Positions 1 through 12,500 of a stretch of DNA of 64,000 nt are shown here, piece by piece; position 1 is the first letter of the stretch; each line of letters begins with the position of its first letter. The notes beneath the pieces were generated by a model. That model had not been told where the DNA came from, did no database searches, and saw only the letters and a program-made list of their open reading frames with translations. This DNA comes from Pelodera strongyloides. Its lineage: Eukaryota; Nematoda; Chromadorea; Rhabditida; Rhabditidae. The DNA is taken from positions 1-64,000 of the forward strand of contig JAANDG010000004.1 of NCBI GenBank assembly GCA_036852015.1, written 5' to 3'. The position numbers were made by a program, and so were the translations under genes.

Positions 1-1282
1 ATTTTGTAGGAAAAATTGATGAAATTTCAGCGAGTCTTCCCCGAAGTTGAGCTCAGGTCAGACAGATAGGCGGAAAAGTATGTAGCATTATGTCACACAT
101 CCTTGTGCTCATTCCTTCCTCTTCTTTCTAAATTGATGAGCTTTGAAGGTTTCCTTCTTCTTTATGCGAAGCCCTGACAGAGTCTAACAGACGACCAGTT
201 CCAGATTACAAGTTGCTCGAACGGCTTGACCGTAGTATGATAATAAAATAAAAAAAACCTAAATCAAATGGGTCCAAAAATATTCAGGAAGAACTAATTG
301 CCGAAGCCAGAAAAACGTCGCACCAAGGTTTTAGCGAAAAAAAATCAACCGTATGCGAGTTAATATAAAGGTCATTTGCACATTATTTTGGCTCTGAGCC
401 TCTGCGCAACTAGAATGTAGCTAGTAGCGGCTTCAACTTCAACTCTAAACCCAGGAAAAATGTTATTTTGTAAACACGCCATGTGCTTTCCTTGTGTATC
501 ACTAGCAATCTGGATTGTTTTGGTCGAGCCAGTCTTTTATCTGATAATTAATTGTTTACCCCCTTACATTGGAAGTATTTATAGATCAGATCGTCTTATA
601 CGAGGACAACTGCCTAGTGTATGTTGTTACGTTTTCCTTTTGAGCCCCTTTGCCTTTGTGAATAGTTACGCTTGGCAGTGGTTTTGGCATCCAAATTTGC
701 GCGCCACTTCTCAACGACGTAGCTTGCCACTTTTACCGCGAGCAACGTTGCCGCAAGCCAAGTTTTAAGTTGTAAGTAGCCTGGCATTCCAAAGTGCAAT
801 TTTATATATGTCACCAGTTCCCCTTCCATCGTGCAAAGTATACTTTAGTAGAAATTATTTTATTAAATGGGCACGTCCACGTAGCATTAGCCGTGATCGC
901 GAAAACATTCTACCATGCAAAATATTCGATCATTGTTGTCATTTTTCTCCCTTAAAAATTGATAACGTGTTGATATATATCCTAAGAATCGTACCTGGTT
1001 CCTTCACTCTTTGTAAGTGCATAGTTTGCTTCCAACTTACCTACGCCATTTATTACGCCGCTAATTCCTAGTTTCTCACGTTTTGTTTTCGACACTTTTT
1101 TTGTTGTTTGTTACTAGTAAACATATTTGTTTCTATTGTAGGGAGGCGGCTCACCAGGGAGGCTAGGCTCCGCCCCCAACCCCTTCGTATTATAACGCCG
1201 GTGTCGACCTTGCTCGACTTAAACACATACACACGAAGAGGTGGTGATCGTCTACTCTCAAACTTAAACCCGAAGATAAACC
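1..1282. other. upstream flank, no gene recognised
   Basis: No reading frame here has protein-like composition or fits an exon with splice sites. The stretch is presumably the 5' flank of the PPP1R3-like gene. An AT-rich TATTATAA stretch near 1187 lies about 95 bases before the proposed start codon, but I cannot call it a promoter. Short GC-rich text near 720-760 resembles the degenerate GCACGCC-type repeats seen elsewhere in the window. Confidence 0.4.
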
Positions 1283-4151
1283 ATGATCGCGCTCGAGAAC
1301 CTGGCAGACATGAAGACCTCAAGGCTGGAACTTAGACTGGACGACCTCCCGCAGGCTAAGGTACTGTAGTTGTGTAGTGTGTGGTCTATAGTTAGTAGTA
1401 TGTAGTCTGTAGTAGAGCGTCAATTTATAAGGTACTTACAGTAAGGTATTCTACGATAGCCCTAGGACTGTAAGATGATTGTAGATGTCTGCGCAGACTT
1501 AGCGTAATACGTTCCAGCACCTAGAGCAATCATATACATAATCGTTGAAGCGTATGAAACGTTGTTGGCGGATCGTTCTTTCCACGTCGATTACGTGTGC
1601 CATTTTGTACCATTTCCAGCACAGGATGACACACAATTTGCATATAATACATCGGAAGCCAACCTTTACAAGCTCGCATTTCAGTGGGACGAGCTGGACT
1701 CGCAACCCTCAGATGAACCATCCACGCCTGATTCCGGCTTTTCAAGCGACGACTGCTCATCCACAGAAACACTATCACCACATCGAAAATTGTAAGCGAT
1801 TCAGACTTTTGAGGAAATAAGTTGTTACTTGGGGTCAGGAGTCAGGGCTCGTGAATCATATCACCTACATATCAAGGGAGCTGCGTAAGAATAAGTGGAA
1901 CGGTCTCGTTAAGTAACCAGTAACTAGCGGACATGACGAAGAGCCATGTACCTCAGCCTTTGACTGTTTCTTGAACCTGGCCTTTTACTACCATTAGTCT
2001 AGACTCTTGGAAAGACCCTTATATAGTGTGCGGTAGAAATCCACATTATAGATTATAGGCTCTAGTCGACGATACGTGATGCTCAGATATAAATACCGTA
2101 ACCTCTGCTTTCCTTGTTTATCATTTTGTTCAACAGCCGAACAGCCGCCGGCGATGTCAATATTTTTGTGACATAATCCGAAAAATTAGTAGGAAACAGT
2201 TGCTGTTTCATAGAAAAATCAGGAACACAGCAAGTAGTACGGCTGTTTCGTTGGTGGGGGGAAATTTGAGTTTCAATAGCTATGCGATCGTTCTTTGGGC
2301 TTACGCTCCAGTGTCAACTACATATCAAGGGATCTGCTTAAGAATAAGTGGCACTGTACTGCTAAGTAACCAGTGAAGAACCTTACAATTAGAAGAACAG
2401 TTTACCGGAGTGTTTTCAACGCCACGATGCGAGTTATAGGTCTGGAATTTAAGTTACCAAGTTTCTTTCTAATTACCTGCCTCATTAACTAATCTACCCT
2501 AATTTCAGTGATCGTAGTCGTACGTTGCCTTCCGCTCTTCGGCGGACACACCATAATTGCGGGAAGCGAGTCAGATTCGCCGACAGCATGGGACTCCAAT
2601 TGGCTGATATGCAGTACTTCACTAATGAGGATGAAAGGTTGGTAGTTTTCTCTCTCTCCTCTCTCTCTCTCTCCTCTCTTCGTTCTCTTCATCACCCACC
2701 TCTCTCTCTTTCTCGGGGATGCTGTACCTCTAAGCCAATCAGCGTCCTTTCTGTTGAATCAACCTTTCCTAGGCAAGGGAAAGCTTTCAAAGACAAATTT
2801 TGCGAATGGGTTAGGCGACTTTTTATACTATGAACTGTCCGTTTTAATTAGTAAAACCCATTGTAAGCTTGATAAACTCTGGTTGAAATAGGCAATTGCC
2901 TTTATTCACCTTATAACATGTAGTTCTTCTTTCTCTTTGAGAAGTTTTCATAGAAAGCCCACTGAGAAAACTATTCTATATGTATGCAAATTTTCTGCGC
3001 CAGAATGTCCCATAATGATACATAATTTGCATACAAAGCAAGGAGCTGAAGATGTCAGCATACATTTCAAAACCACATGTCATACCGCTTGAAGTCTGCT
3101 ATATCGCCTTCATTACACTATCTGCTCTTTGTTATTCTCATGTGTTGTCCTTGTTATTTGTACGTACGTTGTACTTTTCTACTTTGCAGTTTGTCGGCGT
3201 CCTCGTCGCTGACGTCATTGTGCAATACAAAGCCGTCGGCGTCTACCGTGCGTCTGTCGGTGGACAACTTCGCCTACCGTAGTGAGTCGGAGAGCGTGAA
3301 CTTGGCCAGATGCCAGAAGGTGTGCGTCGCGTCACTTCTCACCAACGACACTAACATTACAGGACATATCAACGTGCACAATATCTCTTTTGATAAAAAG
3401 GTAAAATTTGAATATCTATATATTGGAGATTTTATGGAAGGACCGCTCAACAAGAAGTCTAATTTGTGCAGAGAAGACTTCATGCTTACATTGTAGTGAG
3501 GAGATGTCAGTGGCCATATACATGAACGCCGGGAGTATGCCCCATCCTCGCAGTGGGAGATGAGAGATAAGAGGGAATACATTCTAAATTCTCTTGATTT
3601 AGGTGCTCATCAAATACACAACGGATAACTGGAAAACGATAAAAGAGGTGGAAGCCCTGTACTCGCACGGTGCTCCCGCGTGTAGTGATGTTGACACGTT
3701 CAACTTTGTCCTCGAACTTCCCACTAATATTAAGGTAAGGTCTTTTTTTAGAACTTTGAAATCATCACAAAATGGCACGTAGCATGCTAAATAAGCACAA
3801 AAAGGGCAAAACAATATTAGCACTTAAAAAATATAAACCCCTTTTGGAAAAGTTGCATTGAAAATAAGAAATAACGATGAGCAATGCCACGCGTATTCGC
3901 GTAGATAGAAAAAAAACACCATAATGGTTGTTTTTCCTTTTACAGATCGGCTCCGAGGTTCATTCTGTGTGAGCTACTCGGTTGGACCAGATGTTTTCTG
4001 GGATAATAATTGTGGACAGAACTTCCACGTTTCTGCGCTTGAGCAGTTTCGCGCCGTGCAACCGCTACAGTTCTCCAGTCCTATCCGGCGCCTGCGCGGC
4101 GCTCACCGTCTCGAAAACACCGCACCACCGGTTGGGGACGCGTTGAGATGA
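1283..4151 (+). CDS. PPP1R3-like glycogen-targeting subunit of protein phosphatase 1 (six exons, two junctions unresolved)
   Basis: Family role: it tethers the PP1 catalytic subunit to glycogen and promotes dephosphorylation of glycogen synthase and phosphorylase. Exons seen: 1283-1360 (ATG in a good context, MIALENLADM), about 1518-1791 (acidic, PSTPDSGFSSDD), 2509-2637, 3190-3400, 3603-3734 and 3946-4151 (TGA). Exon 3 carries the PP1-docking motif in KRVRFADSMGLQLA. Exons 4 to 6 form a CBM21 carbohydrate-binding domain: INVHNISFDKKV, then LIKYTTDNWKTI, then DVDTFNFVLELP, then the hallmark FWDNNCGQNF. Junctions 2-3, 3-4 and 4-5 agree in phase. Junctions 1-2 and 5-6 are each off by one base with the best visible splice sites, so the start exon and the end of the domain need a transcript. 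The donor of exon 3 is AG/GTTGGT. The family call is firm; the exact CDS is not. It could be a recently damaged gene or carry assembly errors. Confidence 0.82.
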
Positions 4152-5385
4152 TGGACTCTGAAGATGATCTCCCGGCGCCACCCACATCCTGGAGATACAG
4201 ATATTAAGGTTCTAGCGGCGCGACTTTGTGCGCCATTCGTTCGCGAGTTCGGATCCTCGAACTTTGTAGAGTTAGTTTTACTAAACGTGCGTATGTCTTA
4301 TCTAGTCACCAGAAGAATCAGCTTAATTAGTTCACGATTTATTCTGTCCATTATAATTTCTTCTTTTTGGGTCAAAGTGCAAGGTAATTGGACCACGTGG
4401 TTATGTATTCCTCTCAACTTTTAATTGCTTTTAATTACTTGATTGTTCGTTTTAGGATATTCAAATGCTCACTGTCACATGTACAGTAGAACGGTTTTGT
4501 TATGATTCTGCCTCAAAATGGTGTGAAAATTTGCATATTTTCCTCCTACATTCATTGCCATTAGTAGAAATTCGGGCCACTAACTGACTGGTGCTCATTT
4601 TACTTTTTAATTTTATCTATTTATTGATTTTTTTTTTACTTTATTTCTTGTCGATTTGCCCTCCCTTGCCTTTACCCTTACTTATCCCAGGGTTACTGGT
4701 GACTGCAAAACTGTGATCTGCATATTTGGTTTGAAATTCACCATTTGTGATTCGACGTTTGTTTGTTTGTTTGTATTTTTGCGTTACGCTTGTCTTGATG
4801 AATAGATGTTGTACCATAATATGAATTGTTGCTTGTCTGTGTATGCGAGAAAACCTGAATATTTGGCATAAATTTATAAAAATTACTCATTTGTTTACTA
4901 ATAACAACTCCTCACTTTGAAGGCTTTACAATTTTAATACAATATTTGTATTTCCATGACAATATATTTTGTTTCTCACTTTATTTTCATCACTTGTTGC
5001 CATCTGAATTGTACTAGTGTACAATAATAGTTGCAGATTTTTAATAAAAAAAATTTTTTTTTTGGTGTTTTGTTGTAGCTTTACTTGTAAGCAGGTCAAT
5101 ACAGTTACATTTGTTATTTTTTCAAACAAAGTTTTGTTATCTTACGCCAATTCACAAAGTTGGTAAAAATATACAAATACAGTTGAAAGTATTTTTATTT
5201 CATAAAAATATAATATAAAATCATTGCCCGTCATCAAGATTGTCCACAGTACAGCAGCGTAGCTTATTCAACACCTCCGTACACCATGTGAGGAATTGTC
5301 CAAATTCACAGTCGCTGAAATGTTTTTAATTATATAACGGAATAAATAATTGAAAAGTTGAGAATTATGAATAATTATGTTAGTT

Positions 5386-5425
<40 letters not shown>

Positions 5426-6960
5426 TGATATACGGAGAAAGCGGCGTGCTTACCATTAGTAAAAGATAATTGATAACTTCTAATTGATCGCAAGAAAGTA
5501 ACCTGTACTGGTGATTGACGGTAACTGTAAGAATTGGCCCTTGGTGGTATACTTTGTGGTGCAACGGAGTTATTCCCGAATACAGGCGGTCGGCCATTGT
5601 CCTCGGGTTGCTCGACGTCTAAATGATATTTTGTGGTTCAGTGGTTGGGGGTGGAAGTGCTATTCTGCTATAGTGCATTGTGTTACGGTAGCTCCCCCGG
5701 TCACATGCCGAGATAGCAAATCGTAGTTCGTCGCGTAGTTAACGTAGATCTTCGAGCATTTACGGCTCTAGAAACAAACGTCAAAAACGCAGATGTAAAA
5801 TTGCATTTGCTGCATAGTAAAAAGGTTAACCTGTATTGTTCCAGTTATTCTGTGCATGGTTCGTAAACGAAGCGGGCGTGAATGTGCCCCTGAAATTTTT
5901 AAAGGAAATGTATGTCAACTCACTTTCGTCATAACGATCTTCAGAGGCGATGCTTTCAGAAGTAATGTGTTATCTTTACAGAGAGGTAAGCTAAATACAT
6001 GGGGTGCTCAACAAACTCTCAGTTGAAACTCATCACGTCAGCTATTGTCGGCACTAAGCGGTAGACATAGTGGTAGCAAAACAGAAATTCTGACCGGTGT
6101 CACTCAAACTATATTACGCCTTCCTGGTTGCTAGTGAATTGTAACAGTGAACTAAACATGCATCGCATGCAAAACCAGAAATTCTCCTGCAATAAACTCA
6201 CGACTTCATGCGTGGCACTACGAACGACATAGATGGGGACCTGGAAAGTGTTTGGTGCTTTCGGAAAGACAGGAGGTGCATTGAGGAAACTTGGCGTGCA
6301 ATCGGCGTACAAACGGCGCACAAACGACACTTGGCTAACCAGTGGCGCCCAAAATGCAAATCAAATAGAAATTGCAAACAAGTTTCACGCCGTTGACGTG
6401 CGCAGCGCGTGATGTGATTGTTCTGCATTGTTCAAGGGAGATGATGCATAATTCGGCAACGTCGCGAAGGATGCGCGGGGTGTGTACGGCCGTGGCGTAC
6501 CAAGTAAGTTTTAGGCTGAAGGCAGAAACACGTCACCACTATTGTGCTATAAAACGGAAACTTAAGCAGGGTTTGCATGAAGAAAAAGTGGGAGTTGTAT
6601 GTACTTGCAGAGAAATGCAGATGGAAAATTCAAGCCGACAAGATGTAAAATGAATGAAGGTGTTCTATGGATATAATGTACATGCTTATTACGGTAACAT
6701 TTAGAGATTACTTCACAAGGAAAGGAAGGGGCAAATTTGCAAAATGCGCACTAAAGCCATACAACAACGACACTTGGCGTACAAGCCACGTGGTTGGGCG
6801 GGCAATCTGCATGCCAGAGCAGAACGGCGTGCCAATTTTCCCACGCCGCTTGCACGCCAGGTTTCTCGCTGATACAACATCGACGCGTGCTTGCAACTCA
6901 CTTGTCGTAATATTGCACATAGTCGCTTCTAAAATTTGTCTTATCGCCATTCCAATAAAA
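4152..6960. other. AT-rich 3' flank and intergenic DNA
   Basis: No gene is supported. An AATAAA at 5043-5048 is a possible but distant polyadenylation signal for the PPP1R3-like gene. A GA microsatellite lies at 5390-5422. Stretches at about 6286-6345 and 6770-6870 hold degenerate repeats of a GGCGTGCAA / ACGCC-type motif that recurs elsewhere in the window. Confidence 0.4.
5390..5422. repeat. (GA)n microsatellite
   Basis: An uninterrupted GA dinucleotide run of about 32 bases. Confidence 0.95.
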
Positions 6961-6963
6961 TAA

Positions 6964-7143
6964 TTAAAGCGGAAATACCGGCTGGTTCTTTAAACACATC
7001 GAGTACACGAGCAAGCTTACGCAGTTAATGCAAATGAACACAGATTAGAAAAAAAAATCGAGCTAAATTCGAGTAAATTAGCCTACATATGTAAGAATTC
7101 AGTTGTCCACGATGCGTTTTAAAAGCCGGCCGGCATTTCGCTT
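6964..7143. mobile_element. palindromic element A copy
   Basis: The left end reads TTAAAGCGGAAATACCGGC and the right end GCCGGCCGGCATTTCGC, as in the other A copies. The interior holds the shared AT-rich text with AAATCGAGCTAAATTCGAG. There is no coding capacity, so it is non-autonomous. Confidence 0.75.
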
Positions 7144-7212
7144 GTATTACGCCAAGTTACAGTAGAGACATGTAAATAACGCATAAAATTGTCAACTAAC
7201 AATAAGAGGGTG

Positions 7213-7669
7213 CTTAAAGGGAGAGGCCCACGAGAAAAAAGTTTTCTTCAATTTACTTGCACAGACTGTCCGGAATTTCAAAAATGTTACTGTGAAAACC
7301 ACATTTATTTGCACCTAGAACTCACAGAGCTATTCCACGGCAAACAGTTCGGCCAGGTACCGTAGCCAGAAAGGTTAAAATACGTTTTTACGGTTTATAT
7401 GCATCCATTAGCATTCTTTCTCTGCACAATAATTGTTAAACGAATGGAGAACATTGCTACCATTATAATAAAGCGTTCATTAATTTAATACCCTAAAAGA
7501 GCAAAATTGATTCTGACTACGGTACCTGGCCGAACAGTTTGCCGAGGAATAACTCTGCGAGTTCTAGGCGTAAAGAAATGCGGTTTTCACAGTAATATTT
7601 CTGAAATTCCGGACATTCTGTGCAAGTAAATTAAGAAAGACTTTTTTCTCGTGGGCCTCGCCCTTTAAA
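7213..7669. mobile_element. inverted-repeat element, ~455 bp, ends TTAAAGGGA
   Basis: Long arms match in inverted orientation: AGGCCCACGAGAAAAAAG near 7223 pairs with CTTTTTTCTCGTGGGCCT near 7640-7657, and GGCCGAACTGTTTGCC-type text pairs across the centre at about 7338-7360 and 7525-7545. Nothing is coded. It abuts the next element and shares TTTAAAG with it. Confidence 0.85.
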
Positions 7670-8086
7670 GGATCGCAGTCACTTCAATTTCGCCTTTTTA
7701 CTTCACTTATCAATAAATATAAAAAGATACCTAGAAAGATACCTTTCCAATACCGATTTACGGAACATTTATCACAGGGAAAGAAATCCCTTCTGTTGAG
7801 TTTTGATTTTAGACAAAATGGGGTGTTTTCTAAATCGCAGAGGGGCTTGGCAGGTTGCCAATGATGACAAAACAAAGAAAAACCGGGGAAGAGGGAAAGT
7901 GTCTGCTCTACTGTCTCAGTTGTCGTTGTCATACTGTACCTTATCAGAACACAACCGAGGGGATTTCTTTCCCTGGGTTAAATTCTCAGTAATTGACACA
8001 GTAAATGTATTTTTCTATGTACCTTTTTACGTTTATGGATAATTGAAGTAAAAATACGAATTTGAAGTGACTGCGATCCTTTAAAG
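7665..8086. mobile_element. inverted-repeat element, ~420 bp, ends TTTAAAGGATCG
   Basis: TTTAAAGGATCGCAGTCAC at the left pairs with GTGACTGCGATCCTTTAAA at the right. The inner arms AGGGAAAGAAATCCC and GGGATTTCTTTCCCT also pair. It is non-coding and shares its left TTTAAAG with the preceding element. Confidence 0.85.
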
Positions 8087-8257
8087 GAAAACAAAATAAA
8101 GAAAGAAAACTAATTCTAATAACACGACAGAATAAGGTAAAAATTGAATCTAGACAGTGAAGAGTAAACCACGTCGTCAAAATGCCCCATATGGGATTTT
8201 TTAGGACAATTGTAAGATGCCGCCTTCCAAGTTTGACTAATTATACACGTACCCTTA

Positions 8258-8427
8258 TTAAAGCAGTAGTGTACCTAATCTGGGAAATTTGCATCACACA
8301 CATATCCTATGTATCCAATGTAAATTTGGTGCCGGAAGCTTTGGACGGGCACCAAAGATTTGCATAGGAAATATAGAAAATACGTATCATATGCAAATTT
8401 CCGAAAGTAGGTACAATGCTGCTTTAA
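8258..8427. mobile_element. inverted-repeat element, ~170 bp, ends TTAAAGCAG
   Basis: TTAAAGCAGTAGTGTACCTA at the left pairs with TAGGTACAATGCTGCTTTAA at the right. The interior carries GAAATTTGCAT and ATGCAAATTTCC in inverted orientation, like the hairpin at 18142. Confidence 0.8.
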
Positions 8428-9038
8428 AGTTTGGCCTAATCATCTCCCGGCATTTAGCTTTGTATGCTGAATAACTTACTTGCTCCTTCCTCTGACTCGT
8501 TGTAAGCAAGTATCTGGACTATTTTTGCGTTCTTCCTCGCGTTGCTTTTCGTGCCGCACATTATGCGCATTTACAGAGACCTTCCGTAAGTAGAGGCACT
8601 AAAACACACAATAGTGTGAAATCATGTTATTTTATAATTATATACAACACAATTCGTTTCTTGGTTGTGTCGTGCACGTTACAAAAATCTGCGATTCAGA
8701 TTTTTGGTATACGTAAGACCTAGGAACGTAGGCCAACGTATGGTGTGTGCGACGCGTCCAATAAACTTTGGAGGATACGTTTCGGGAGTTTCAAATACAT
8801 AAGCATGCAATCTTATTTCGACAATGGAAAGTAGCCTCATTATTATGCCGAGTTAGCCGACTGGTATAACCACAATTACCGTAAGCACGGATTCACGAAA
8901 TATTTTACCTAGTTTTCTGTATTATCACATGCGGTTTACATAACTGTTTGTTATGTGTCCAACTCTTACAAAGGTCCGCATACCCATACGGTTTATGAAG
9001 CGTATGTTGGACTGCTTCACAAACCGCGTGCCAATCCG

Positions 9039-9224
9039 CTTTAAAGCGAAATACTGGCCGGTTTTTGGAACGCATTGCATACACCCGCTTTATTATACAG
9101 CATATGCAAACGAGCCAAAATTAGAATAAAAACTAGACCCGAATTAGACCCCACTTCGCATAAATGCATAGGAATGCAAGTACTTGAGATGCGTTTCAAA
9201 AACAGGCCGGTATTTCGCTTTAAA
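9039..9224. mobile_element. palindromic element A copy
   Basis: TTTAAAGCGAAATACTGGCC at the left and GGCCGGTATTTCGCTTTAAA at the right. The left TTTAAAG is also the right end of a preceding C-type repeat (CGTGCCAATCCGCTTTAAA). Confidence 0.9.
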
Positions 9225-9594
9225 GAAAACAAGCAGTTTACCTGATCAGTTGCCTTCAACTCGCTCAACTTGTTCTTGTGTGGTGTCATGATCAACTCTT
9301 TTCTTCCTTTCACCAAGCTGAATATTACAATTAATCATTAGCATTCTTGCCACATGGCAAACTTTATGAATCGCCAATCACGTCTCAAAGTTCACATCGA
9401 GCCTAGGACAAAACAAGGTTTGAGCAAACTTCAGGAGGCAGATGGACAGAGGGACAAAAAAAGGTAATAGTCAGTGAACTAACTTCAAACCATTCTCGAA
9501 ACGTGGGTGTGAAACTACCTGAGGGCACATATGCGCACAGTTCTCCTTTACACGATTCAAACCACGTGTCATAATGCTTTAACGTCGAAGCTGC

Positions 9595-12500
9595 CTACTT
9601 GATCTTGCTCGCACTGCCTTCTAGTGGATGTACGGTCCGATCAGCGCTCTCCAAAGAATATAATGGTGCAATTTTATCACTTCCATTATATTCGTCTCTT
9701 CTGAAGGCCGGAATTCGTGCAAGGCCTTCCTCCACCACCGAGTATCCCGTCTGGAAAATAAGGGGTACTGTGACTTTGAAAATCGATAATTAACTGATTA
9801 TCGATTTAGTTTTTATTGTTGGAAAATTTTGTTACTGTAGCTTGAAAAATCGATATTGGCTTTCTTGAAAAAAAGGAAATTAATGGATACCGTAGCTTAG
9901 TAAATCGATATTTATAGTTATCCATTGATTGTAAGTGCAAGTAATGAAACTTAAAAATAGCTAGTAATTTGGTAGTGCAGCGTGTAAAATGGAATATCTA
10001 GCATCACATTGCACTAATTGTAAGATGTAGTATCTGCTAGCTGTTCCATATTACTCCCATGTTTCACAACACAAGCCAAGCATTACCCACGCGTTACAGT
10101 AAAGCGACAGGCACGTAAAAAAAGTGTATTGGAGCATGTGGCAGGCCTACGCTTCACAATTAGCTTTCAAGCAAGACGATAACAGAGGAAACCTAATGTA
10201 GAGTGTAGAGTAATCCAGCTTTGCAAAGTGTGCGGCTTTGTTCTGGCTCACGTTTGTGCTCGCGGCACTACAATCGCACCGGTTTTAGTGTTGCCGTGTA
10301 TTAGAAAGTAGGAAGCTCTGGCTCTGTGCACATTTTGGTGCAATTTCTCAGCGAACTGGCAAGCATTGGAAGGAAAACGTAGAATTCGATAGCAATTACG
10401 AATTACAGGACATCATACATTAAATTAAAATAAACAAATGGGCACCAGAGGAAACCTAATACCAGAGGAAATGGTAAAGCCAAATAAAGCGAACAGAGGC
10501 AACTGCAAGTGCAACGCAGGGATAATATTGTTCAGTATCTTGAGGTGAGGAGTGTAGGTGTTATTGATCCAAGTTATATCGATTTATTGGTTTTATTATT
10601 GATTTGTTTTATTATTGATTACTGATTAGGTACCTGGGTGGCTTCGTTGGAAGAATCACTTTTGCCCACTGGCCACCACAATTCCACAAGCTGGGTGCCG
10701 GTCTTAAAAATTTAGGAAATATTTTTTTTCTAAGTCCCAGCTCCGGGAAGACAAGCGTTTGTCGGTTTGTCCCATAGGCATACGAAAGTAGATCCTTCGC
10801 GTCAATGATGCGTCTTCCTCGCGCACATGCGCCGCGAACTCCCGTTCGGGGTTAATGTGTACCCGTAAAAAAATTTTAAATGAAAATAAATTAAATGAGA
10901 TTTTTGAATATACATAGGAATGGGGTTGTGGATGCAGCGTGGGTGTAAAGTAAGTGGAGGAGCATGCAATTCTAACCAACAAGGAATTCAGGGATTTATT
11001 GAAATTGAAGAAAAGTATCCTACAAGAAACCTTAAAGCGAGATAACGGCCGGTTTTTGAAACCTATAATGGACAATTGCATGTATTTATGCTAAATGCGC
11101 TCGAATTAAGCTCGATTTTTTAGTCTAACCTACTCATTTGCATATGATGCTTGGGAATGCAGTAATCCACAATCCGTTTCAAAAACCGGCTGTTATATCG
11201 GTTTAGATTTCACTACTATATCAGTCAGACGGATACAAAACTATGCCACGGCAAAAACATGGACACACAAATTGCGGTAGATAATAATTTGCACATGTTG
11301 GTTTGTATCTAAAGTTCTAGTAGCGATATTAGGCTCTTACACCTTCCAGTCTTACACACCGAAGTTCCCTTACCATTATTTTGGTGACTTGCATTGTCTT
11401 AGGCTCTTTTGTTCAATAAACAATATTACTAACCACTCTACTCCAGTTTTCAGAAAATAAGAAAAATCAAATAAACCAACTATCAAATTCTTGTCGATGA
11501 TGTAGTTGCACTCCAGATCGTCGTCATCCTCGCCAAGCGGGTTGAGAAGAGCCTCGGCGACCTGCGTTTAATATTTCAGAGATGTTCTCTTTATTTTTGT
11601 GCCAGGATAGCGCGAGAGTGGCGCGATTTTCAGAGTCATTTCCAAAGACCTTGCATTAGGTTCACTATTTCCCACACGCATATGTATGTCAATGACTGGC
11701 AGCGTTCAACGCCAAATGTAAGCGAAGTTGACGCATCGGGGCCAAAAGTGCGCCATCTTTGGTCGCCGGACGCAACAGCGGATATCGGTGCTAGAATACA
11801 GTGAATACATCATCATATCAAATGACTGAACATATTAAAAAATCGAACCTTCATCCATCCCATATATACAATGAATTGAACCATCGTTGTAAGCGGAAAC
11901 CAAAGATTTGAGATCTAAAATGTTTGCTATTTTCCTATTTATTTATTCTTCCATTTTTTAGAAATAAAGATGGAGGTTTTGTAAACAAAGAAGTAAAAAA
12001 GGGCAATTCACTATGCCTAAGAAAATGTCAATTGCATCAGGTTCTGATGAGTTAAAGCGTAATACCAGTCGGTTTTCGAAACACATCTGGTGCACCAGCA
12101 TTCTTATGCAGCCTATGCAAATGAACATAAATTAGAATAAAAAATCGAGTAAAATCGAGCAAATTAGCATAAATACGTAAGAATTCAGTTGTACACGATG
12201 TGTTTCAGAAACCGGCCGGTACTTCGCTTTAATCGCCAACAATTGTTTTTTTGTCAAAATTAAGAATGTAAATGTTAGTTCAAAGTGTCTTACCGATGTG
12301 GCACTAATCGCGTTCTCCGTGTGCTCCACGATAAATTGGCGTCCGATTAAACAAATGGCAAAATATATACGAACTGATAGGAATATGACCTGAATTGATG
12401 TATGACCTGAATTGAGCAAATTTATGTGCAGACATAACTGGACTTGCTCTTGTTAGTACTACACTAAAACGTCACTACTAATTAGAAGCGATATGGCGCG

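Noticed and set aside
9252..9309. Minus-strand stretch GERKKRVDHDTTQEQVERVE ending in TGA, or VKGRKELIMTPHKNKLSELK in another frame
   Set aside because: It has a TATTCAG acceptor and could be an extra 3' exon of bestrophin, but the exon at 9595-9750 already ends in TAG with a fitting C-terminus. It borders an element A copy and no homology is recognised.
10704..11081. 125-codon minus-strand frame
   Set aside because: It runs through the end of an element A copy and AT-rich DNA. Only the GC-rich part near 10735-10862 looks coding, and its phases do not fit the bestrophin exons.
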